From Shewanella pealeana ATCC 700345 (GTDB taxonomy: Bacteria; Pseudomonadota; Gammaproteobacteria; Enterobacterales; Shewanellaceae), in assembly GCF_000018285.1 (NCBI RefSeq), contig NC_009901.1, positions 371,001 through 435,000 on the forward strand: a stretch of 64,000 nt of DNA. The letters run 5' to 3'. The notes beneath the pieces are model-generated. The model saw nothing but the letters and a program-made list of their open reading frames with translations, was not told the origin of the DNA and did not search any database. The position numbers were made by a program, and so were the translations under genes. Each line of letters starts with the position of its first letter. The stretch's first letter is position 1. Positions 57,801-64,000 of the stretch are shown here, in pieces.

Positions 57801-60800
57801 TTGTAGTATCAGGAGTGCCATTAAGATCGAGTGTTGCCGGGTCAGACACACTGCCGTCATTATCGATAACCTTATAATTAAAGCTTTCATCGACAGCACC
57901 TATTGCCGGGGTATAACTAATAGAGTCAACGACGAAACCATTATTATTATCGGTATAACTAAGCACTACGTATTGGAATGCAGTGTCTGTAGAAATGTTT
58001 AGTGTTTGAAGGGCACCACTATTTGAGTCGGAGGAGAAGACTCCACTAGCAACAAGGTTACCGTTTTCATCATATACAGACCATGCTAAGTCGCCTTGAT
58101 TTGCATTTAATTCATTGACTCCAAACTGCATAGAGGTTGAACTTGTTTCTAACGATACAAGCAAAGATTCACTACCACCAATATCATCTTTACCATTTCC
58201 TGACACGCCAATTCCTGGCTTGGCTTGCCCGCCACTGGCACGAATGTTAATAAGGCCTTGAGCTGTAGAGTCGAGTGCTCCTAGATTTAAATTATCACCA
58301 TTAAATAAGCGGTTATCGGTAAAGCCATAAAGATCAAAGACCTCTAAGATAGCATCGGCACCTTCAGACGCTTGGGCTGATGTATCTAAAGTCGACTCAT
58401 AACTATAACTACCGTCAGAGTTTACGGTTAACTTGCCATATAAACCGTCAACAGTCGCACTGCCATTGACGAAGTCAACCCAAGAACCGTCTGCTCCCTG
58501 TATTTGATAAACAGTGGCAGGGTCGTTAGAGGTTTCGTCTACAATGATGTCATTATCAAGTAGGTCAACAGTCCCATGAGTCACGACATTAAGGCCAATT
58601 TCAAAGGTGCTGGAATCATCGTTCGCAACTGGAGATGTATCGTTAATATCTATCGTGAATGTTGAAAGAGTACCGTCAGCATTAGTGATGCTAAAGCTAT
58701 CTTGATCCGATTCATTGTCACCATGGTCTCTAACTGGAGCGGTATAAACATAGCTACCATTAACAAGAGAAACAGAACCACCGAGAGCAGTGGTCCCTTC
58801 AAAACTTATGCCGTCTGGTAAGGTTAACACGTTACCAATAGTGCCTTCAGTTACTTGCCCTAAAGCTGTTTCTGTATCATGTCTAACAATCGCAAGATCT
58901 TGACTTGACTCAGATTGATTTCCAGCTTCGTCTGTTTGAGTGGCTGCTACCTTAATAACCTCGCCATCAGTTGGTGCTGTTTCAGTCCAACTAATAGTAC
59001 CGTTAAGCGGATCGTAACTGAAGCCATCTACAGCAACACCATTAGTGTCTATGGCAATAATATCAATTCCATTTAGCGCCAAACTTAGGGTTAGCGTAGT
59101 AACGGACATTCCATTACTAATGGTTAGCTGCACAGTTCCATTAGATGAAAAGTCTGTTTTATCTATCTGTACTTGAACTTGCACATCGTTATCACCAATC
59201 TCTGACTCAGATAGCACCTCATTATCCGGATTATTATCGTCAATAATTTTAACGGTCGGGGCGTTAGGTGCAGCGGTATCTACGTCATAATCTTCAGTAT
59301 CGGTCGCGGTGGCGCTGTTACCTGCTAAGTCGGTGCTGGTGACGCTGGCATCGATAGTTTGATCTGCGTCAGCGGCTAAGTCGCTGCCTTCAACCAAGAT
59401 ACTGAATTGACCTTGTGCATTAACAGAGCCCTTATACTCAACATTGTTGATAGTAAGGGTAACAATGTCGCCATCATTAAATTCACCAGTAACCACACCC
59501 GCAATGGCGATTTGCTCACCAGACTCTTGTGCATTGATGATGTCATCTGGGGTGATGTTCTCATCAAGGGTAATGGTCAAGTTGACCGGGGCGGTGGTAT
59601 CTACGTCATAATCTTCAGTATCGGTTGCGGTGGCGCTGTTACCTGCTAAGTCGGTGCTGGTGACGCTGGCATCGATAGTTTGATCTGCGTCAGCGGCTAA
59701 GTCGCTGCCTTCAACCAAGATACTGAATTGACCTTGTGCATTAACAGAGCCCTTATACTCAACATTGTTGATAGTAAGGGTAACAATGTCGCCATCATTA
59801 AATTCACCAGTAACCACACCCGCAATGGCGATTTGCTCACCTGACTCTTGTGCGTTGATGATGTCATCTGGGGTGATGTTCTCATCAAGGGTAATGGCCA
59901 AGTTGACCGGGGCGGTGGTATCTACGTCATAATCTTCAGTATCGGTTGCGGTGGCGCTGTTACCTGCTAAGTCGGTGCTGGTGACGCTGGCATCGATAGT
60001 TTGATCTGCGTCAGCGGCTAAGTCGCTGCCTTCAACCAAGATACTGAATTGACCTTGTGCATTAACAGAGCCCTTATACTCAACATTGTTGATAGTAAGG
60101 GTAACAATGTCGCCATCATTAAATTCACCAGTAACCACACCCGCAATGGCGATTTGCTCACCTGACTCTTGTGCGTTGATGATGTCATCTGGGGTGATGT
60201 TCTCATCAAGGGTAATGGCCAAGTTGACCGGGGCGGTGGTATCTACGTCATAATCTTCAGTATCGGTTGCGGTGGCGCTGTTACCTGCTAAGTCGGTGCT
60301 GGTGACGCTGGCATCGATAGTTTGATCTGCGTCAGCGGCTAAGTCGCTGCCTTCAACCAAGATACTGAATTGACCTTGTGCATTAACAGAGCCCTTATAC
60401 TCAACATTGTTGATAGTAAGGGTAACAATGTCGCCATCATTAAATTCACCAGTAACCACACCCGCAATGGCGATTTGCTCACCTGACTCTTGTGCGTTGA
60501 TGATGTCATCTGGGGTGATGTTCTCATCAAGGGTAATGGTCAAGTTGACCGGGGCAGTGGTATCTACGTCATAATCTTCAGTATCGGTTGCGGTGGCGCT
60601 GTTACCTGCTAAGTCGGTGCTGGTGACGCTGGCATCGATAGTTTGATCTGCGTCAGCGGCTAAGTCGCTGCCTTCAACCAAGATACTGAATTGACCTTGT
60701 GCATTAACAGAGCCCTTATACTCAACATTGTTGATAGTAAGGGTAACAATGTCGCCATCATTAAATTCACCAGTAACCACACCCGCAATGGCGATTTGCT

Positions 60801-63800
60801 CACCTGACTCTTGTGCATTGATGATGTCATCTGGGGTGATGTTCTCATCAAGGGTAATGGTCAAGTTGACTGGGGCGGTGGTATCTACGTCATAATCTTC
60901 AGTATCGGTTGCGGTGGCGCTGTTACCTGCTAAGTCGGTGCTGGTGACGCTGGCATCGATAGTTTGATCTGCGTCAGCGGCTAAGTCGCTGCCTTCAACC
61001 AAGATACTGAATTGACCTTGTGCATTAACAGAGCCCTTATACTCAACATTGTTGATAGTAAGGGTAACAATGTCGCCATCATTAAATTCACCAGTAACCA
61101 CACCCGCAATGGCGATTTGCTCACCAGACTCTTGTGCATTGATGATGTCATCTGGGGTGATGTTCTCATCAAGGGTAATGGTCAAGTTGACCGGGGCGGT
61201 GGTATCTACGTCATAATCTTCAGTATCGGTTGCGGTGGCGCTGTTACCTGCTAAGTCGGTGCTGGTGACGCTGGCATCGATAGTTTGATCTGCGTCAGCG
61301 GCTAAGTCGCTGCCTTCAACCAAGATACTGAATTGACCTTGTGCATTAACAGAGCCCTTATACTCAACATTGTTGATAGTAAGGGTAACAATGTCGCCAT
61401 CATTAAATTCACCAGTAACCACACCCGCAATGGCGATTTGCTCACCTGACTCTTGTGCGTTGATGATGTCATCTGGGGTGATGTTCTCATCAAGGGTAAT
61501 GGCCAAGTTGACCGGGGCGGTGGTATCTACGTCATAATCTTCAGTATCGGTTGCGGTGGCGCTGTTACCTGCTAAGTCGGTGCTGGTGACGCTGGCATCG
61601 ATAGTTTGATCTGCGTCAGCGGCTAAGTCGCTGCCTTCAACCAAGATACTGAATTGACCTTGTGCATTAACAGAGCCCTTATACTCAACATTGTTGATAG
61701 TAAGGGTAACAATGTCGCCATCATTAAATTCACCAGTAACCACACCCGCAATGGCGATTTGCTCACCTGACTCTTGTGCGTTGATGATGTCATCTGGGGT
61801 GATGTTCTCATCAAGGGTAATGGTCAAGTTGACTGGGGCGGTGGTATCTACGTCATAATCTTCAGTATCGGTTGCGGTGGCGCTGTTACCTGCTAAGTCG
61901 GTGCTGGTGACGCTGGCATCGATAGTTTGATCTGCGTCAGCGGCTAAGTCGCTGCCTTCAACCAAGATACTGAATTGACCTTGTGCATTAACAGAGCCCT
62001 TATACTCAACATTGTTGATAGTAAGGGTAACAATGTCGCCATCATTAAATTCACCAGTAACCACACCCGCAATGGCGATTTGCTCACCTGACTCTTGTGC
62101 GTTGATGATGTCATCTGGGGTGATGTTCTCATCAAGGGTAATGGCCAAGTTGACCGGGGCGGTGGTATCTACGTCATAATCTTCAGTATCGGTTGCGGTG
62201 GCGCTGTTACCTGCTAAGTCGGTGCTGGTGACGCTGGCATCGATAGTTTGATCTGCGTCAGCGGCTAAGTCGCTGCCTTCAACCAAGATACTGAATTGAC
62301 CTTGTGCATTAACAGAGCCCTTATACTCAACATTGTTGATAGTAAGGGTAACAATGTCGCCATCATTAAATTCACCAGTAACCACACCCGCAATGGCGAT
62401 TTGCTCACCTGACTCTTGTGCGTTGATGATGTCATCTGGGGTGATGTTCTCATCAAGGGTAATGGTCAAGTTGACTGGGGCGGTGGTATCTACGTCATAA
62501 TCTTCAGTATCGGTAGCGGTGGCGCTGTTACCTGCTAAGTCGGTGCTGGTGACGCTGGCATCGATAGTTTGATCTGCGTCAGCGGCTAAGTCGCTGCCTT
62601 CAACCAAGATACTGAATTGACCTTGTGCATTAACAGAGCCCTTATACTCAACATTGTTAATAGTAAGGGTAACAATGTCGCCATCATTAAATTCACCAGT
62701 AACCACACCCGCAATGGCGATTTGCTCACCTGACTCTTGTGCGTTGATGATGTCATCTGGGGTGATGTTCTCATCAAGGGTAATGGTCAAGTTGACTGGG
62801 GCGGTGGTATCTACGTCATAATCTTCAGTATCGGTAGCGGTGGCGCTGTTACCTGCTAAGTCGGTGCTGGTGACGCTGGCATCGATAGTTTGATCTGCGT
62901 CAGCGGCTAAGTCGCTGCCTTCAACCAAGATACTGAATTGACCTTGTGCATTAACAGAGCCCTTATACTCAACATTGTTAATAGTAAGGGTAACAATGTC
63001 GCCATCATTAAATTCACCAGTAACCACACCCGCAATGGCGATTTGCTCACCTGACTCTTGTGCGTTGATGATGTCATCTGGGGTGATGTTCTCATCAAGG
63101 GTAATGGTCAAGTTGACTGGGGCGGTGGTATCTACGTCATAATCTTCAGTATCGGTAGCGGTGGCGCTGTTACCTGCTAAGTCGGTGCTGGTGACGCTGG
63201 CATCGATAGTTTGATCTGCGTCAGCGGCTAAGTCGCTGCCTTCAACCAAGATACTGAATTGACCTTGTGCATTAACAGAGCCCTTATACTCAACATTGTT
63301 GATAGTAAGGGTAACAATGTCGCCATCATTAAATTCACCAGTAACCACACCCGCAATGGCGATTTGCTCACCTGACTCTTGTGCGTTGATGATGTCATCT
63401 GGGGTGATGTTCTCATCAAGGGTAATGGCCAAGTTGACCGGGGCGGTGGTATCTACGTCATAATCTTCAGTATCGGTTGCGGTGGCGCTGTTACCTGCTA
63501 AGTCGGTGCTGGTGACGCTGGCATCGATAGTTTGATCTGCGTCAGCGGCTAAGTCGCTGCCTTCAACCAAGATACTGAATTGACCTTGTGCATTAACAGA
63601 GCCCTTATACTCAACATTGTTGATAGTAAGGGTAACAATGTCGCCATCATTAAATTCACCAGTAACCACACCCGCAATGGCGATTTGCTCACCTGACTCT
63701 TGTGCGTTGATGATGTCATCTGGGGTGATGTTCTCATCAAGGGTAATGGTCAAGTTGACTGGGGCGGTGGTATCTACGTCATAATCTTCAGTATCGGTTG

Positions 63801-64000
63801 CGGTGGCGCTGTTACCTGCTAAGTCGGTGCTGGTGACGCTGGCATCGATAGTTTGATCTGCGTCAGCGGCTAAGTCGCTGCCTTCAACCAAGATACTGAA
63901 TTGACCTTGTGCATTAACAGAGCCCTTATACTCAACATTGTTGATAGTAAGGGTAACAATGTCGCCATCATTAAATTCACCAGTAACCACACCCGCAATG
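54898..64000 (-). CDS. bpfA: Giant RTX adhesin (BpfA/LapA type), C-terminal part
   Basis: The frame is open to the right edge, so at least 3034 residues belong to this protein and its N-terminal retention module is not seen. From N to C: at least 14 near-identical 107-residue Ig-like repeats (59277 onward); a divergent Ig-like repeat (about 58880-59270); domains with SPVANDD and cadherin-like signatures (57150-58870); a PA14-type domain (about 56610-57120, [19 protein letters not shown]); a von Willebrand A domain with metal site DSSGS (about 55640-56210); RTX calcium-binding repeats [20 protein letters not shown] (55300-55430); and a C-terminal type I secretion signal. It is exported by the genes behind it and held at the surface until LapG cuts it, mediating biofilm attachment. 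Apparent start codons inside the repeats are not real starts. Confidence 0.93.
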   Translation of the reverse strand, partial: IAGVVTGEFNDGDIVTLTINNVEYKGSVNAQGQFSILVEGSDLAADADQTIDASVTSTDLAGNSATATDTEDYDVDTTAPVNLTITLDENITPDDIINAQESGEQIAIAGVVTGEFNDGDIVTLTINNVEYKGSVNAQGQFSILVEGSDLAADADQTIDASVTSTDLAGNSATATDTEDYDVDTTAPVNLAITLDENITPDDIINAQESGEQIAIAGVVTGEFNDGDIVTLTINNVEYKGSVNAQGQFSILVEGSDLAADADQTIDASVTSTDLAGNSATATDTEDYDVDTTAPVNLTITLDENITPDDIINAQESGEQIAIAGVVTGEFNDGDIVTLTINNVEYKGSVNAQGQFSILVEGSDLAADADQTIDASVTSTDLAGNSATATDTEDYDVDTTAPVNLTITLDENITPDDIINAQESGEQIAIAGVVTGEFNDGDIVTLTINNVEYKGSVNAQGQFSILVEGSDLAADADQTIDASVTSTDLAGNSATATDTEDYDVDTTAPVNLTITLDENITPDDIINAQESGEQIAIAGVVTGEFNDGDIVTLTINNVEYKGSVNAQGQFSILVEGSDLAADADQTIDASVTSTDLAGNSATATDTEDYDVDTTAPVNLAITLDENITPDDIINAQESGEQIAIAGVVTGEFNDGDIVTLTINNVEYKGSVNAQGQFSILVEGSDLAADADQTIDASVTSTDLAGNSATATDTEDYDVDTTAPVNLTITLDENITPDDIINAQESGEQIAIAGVVTGEFNDGDIVTLTINNVEYKGSVNAQGQFSILVEGSDLAADADQTIDASVTSTDLAGNSATATDTEDYDVDTTAPVNLAITLDENITPDDIINAQESGEQIAIAGVVTGEFNDGDIVTLTINNVEYKGSVNAQGQFSILVEGSDLAADADQTIDASVTSTDLAGNSATATDTEDYDVDTTAPVNLTITLDENITPDDIINAQESGEQIAIAGVVTGEFNDGDIVTLTINNVEYKGSVNAQGQFSILVEGSDLAADADQTIDASVTSTDLAGNSATATDTEDYDVDTTAPVNLTITLDENITPDDIINAQESGEQIAIAGVVTGEFNDGDIVTLTINNVEYKGSVNAQGQFSILVEGSDLAADADQTIDASVTSTDLAGNSATATDTEDYDVDTTAPVNLTITLDENITPDDIINAQESGEQIAIAGVVTGEFNDGDIVTLTINNVEYKGSVNAQGQFSILVEGSDLAADADQTIDASVTSTDLAGNSATATDTEDYDVDTTAPVNLAITLDENITPDDIINAQESGEQIAIAGVVTGEFNDGDIVTLTINNVEYKGSVNAQGQFSILVEGSDLAADADQTIDASVTSTDLAGNSATATDTEDYDVDTTAPVNLAITLDENITPDDIINAQESGEQIAIAGVVTGEFNDGDIVTLTINNVEYKGSVNAQGQFSILVEGSDLAADADQTIDASVTSTDLAGNSATATDTEDYDVDTTAPVNLTITLDENITPDDIINAQESGEQIAIAGVVTGEFNDGDIVTLTINNVEYKGSVNAQGQFSILVEGSDLAADADQTIDASVTSTDLAGNSATATDTEDYDVDTAAPNAPTVKIIDDNNPDNEVLSESEIGDNDVQVQVQIDKTDFSSNGTVQLTISNGMSVTTLTLSLALNGIDIIAIDTNGVAVDGFSYDPLNGTISWTETAPTDGEVIKVAATQTDEAGNQSESSQDLAIVRHDTETALGQVTEGTIGNVLTLPDGISFEGTTALGGSVSLVNGSYVYTAPVRDHGDNESDQDSFSITNADGTLSTFTIDINDTSPVANDDSSTFEIGLNVVTHGTVDLLDNDIIVDETSNDPATVYQIQGADGSWVDFVNGSATVDGLYGKLTVNSDGSYSYESTLDTSAQASEGADAILEVFDLYGFTDNRLFNGDNLNLGALDSTAQGLINIRASGGQAKPGIGVSGNGKDDIGGSESLLVSLETSSTSMQFGVNELNANQGDLAWSVYDENGNLVASGVFSSDSNSGALQTLNISTDTAFQYVVLSYTDNNNGFVVDSISYTPAIGAVDESFNYKVIDNDGSVSDPATLDLNGTPDTTTTAINDFKVTEEGIATFGNVLSNDSYIDSSLTVASFKIAGQSGQHSAGKNVINIKGGKLTLDSDGEYTFTPNKHWNGEVPVITYTTNTGAEATLTINVTPVDSAPEFRSGTDVKGDAANTDAYDFGFKPEDSNNGTLVGTVIADDPDKNDNLTYSFKGGSLTNGVFTIDANSGDITLNQDIDDADLGSFSLDVIVTDSTGLTDTATVAIELTNVNEPPIATDDYFGAGLNSHYYSYNDSTDGGNLSSVSQVRNFINNNEADATFFATTLNYAKGGGNLGTGTSLQSFLGDDAASLSNDPGNSSDAILHMQGSVQLDAGTYGLRVTADDGYSVLIDGVVVAEVSRNQSSSTRVPGDDGHIYFDITDPGAHSIEVIYWDQGGAYELNIELGVFDQDNQQIGDYTPLGDQIIANGVVVLEDTPFTFTADTILANDTDPDGDLLSIISVGNAQNGTVELDVDGNVVFTPDTGYSGSASYEYTVQDEDGLTDTATVYFDVIPTRDYGFVGGTDGDNTLQGTDDHDVIVSDTTGIQIVQGENYNFAFILDSSGSMGSNTVNTAKSQLIEVFKSLQAATSGIHSGTVNIAVIDFSTSAITSISVNIQDLDIEALIEGDNDAWNDIKSGGQTDYIDAFDAAVDWFNSSLVANNAGNNLTYFITDGKHNEEGNPKAAFDLLAGISDVEAVGIKTSIDVDDILPYDTDGVVKAKVSVGNLASVILGSEQQLIQGDDAVNAGEGNDIIFGDLVSFDGIDGQGYSALQAFVAQETSQQATDVTVQDIHDFISNNTHLFGANNAEDGADTLEGGEGNDILFGQGGNDTLIGGLDNDTMIGGLGEDTFKWTVDSVDGTDTTDHITDFNLAEDKLDLSDILQGDTVHELAQHLSFTDENGSTSINIDTDGNGSFDQHIVLDGVDLIGQFGSNEADIISGLLGTNGEGPLIVSTSSGAPVTQAVNTPEPLDDQLNLNGFAMLP
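59277..64000. repeat. Tandem array of 321-bp repeats within the adhesin gene
   Basis: Fourteen complete units of exactly 321 bases and a partial fifteenth (230 bases) are nearly identical at the DNA level; the array continues beyond the window. Differences are confined to a few positions, such as cggt[c/t/a]gcgg, ggtaatgg[t/c]caag, ttgac[c/t]gggg and ttgt[t/g or a]atag. One changes the protein (Thr or Ala in L-T/A-ITLDEN). The units encode extender domains that set the reach of the adhesin. Confidence 0.97.

Noticed and set aside
59376..63740. Recurring 63-codon minus-strand frames spaced 321 bases apart
   Set aside because: They are out-of-frame shadows of the adhesin repeat unit.
63800..63990. 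Adhesin start codon at 63990
   Set aside because: It is an internal GTG within a repeat; the frame continues to the edge of the window and the N-terminal retention module is missing.

Overview
The window looks like chromosomal DNA from a marine gammaproteobacterium of the genus Shewanella. The basis is the gene content and order: the adhesin / type I secretion / LapG / LapD block, the split flavocytochrome c genes, the ilvY-ilvC / ilvGMEDA arrangement and the argX-hisR-proM tRNA cluster. No rRNA genes, CRISPR array, intact insertion sequence or prophage is visible. The genus call is by recognition of protein families, not by a database search.

Layout. 1-2.7 kb: the 5' part of a CSS-motif/EAL c-di-GMP phosphodiesterase gene and comM. 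2.7-5.9 kb: an accessory pocket in which a KAP-family P-loop ATPase gene lies between two blocks of short hairpins and dispersed repeats. 5.9-9.1 kb: an OmpR-type two-component system divergent from a DUF5666 lipoprotein. 9.4-10.9 kb: a PAS-containing chemoreceptor. 11.1-15.8 kb: a periplasmic module of three genes (Tat-type flavoprotein, tetraheme cytochrome c, exported aromatic amino acid lyase homologue) with a divergent LysR regulator and CRP-like sites between them. 16.1-18.1 kb: another LysR gene and ilvY. 18.3-26.9 kb: branched-chain amino acid synthesis: ilvC, then ilvL leader and attenuator, ilvG, ilvM, ilvE, ilvD and ilvA.

27.3-35.6 kb: a class V aminotransferase, a copper-type TonB receptor, a sodium:neurotransmitter-symporter-type transporter, an Lrp/AsnC regulator, a PAP2 phosphatase, a DoxX/DUF417 membrane protein and ubiK. 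Short tandem repeats (16 bp and 17 bp periods) lie in two of the gaps. 35.8-40.7 kb: a TetR-MFP-RND efflux operon with a perfect 20-bp palindrome at its head. 40.9-42.9 kb: rep helicase. 42.9-45.5 kb: a GAF-GAF-GGDEF-EAL protein with an intact GGDEF motif and a degenerate EAL motif. 45.8-46.2 kb: tRNA-Arg(CCG), tRNA-His(GTG) and two identical tRNA-Pro(TGG) genes.

46.5-64 kb: a colinear minus-strand biofilm locus. A giant RTX adhesin (its N-terminal part lies beyond the window) is followed by the type I secretion ABC protein, membrane fusion protein and TolC-like channel, an OmpA-like lipoprotein, the periplasmic protease LapG/BpfG and its c-di-GMP-controlled inhibitor LapD/BpfD. By the known Lap mechanism, c-di-GMP bound by LapD restrains LapG and keeps the adhesin on the cell surface. 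Two other c-di-GMP enzymes in the window could feed this switch. The adhesin carries at least 14 near-identical 321-bp repeats that run off the right edge.

The most unusual items are the lyase/flavoprotein/cytochrome module, in which the lyase lacks the Ala-Ser-Gly triad that forms the MIO cofactor; the KAP ATPase pocket; the 17-bp minisatellite with 68-bp higher-order repeats; and the homogenised adhesin repeat array.
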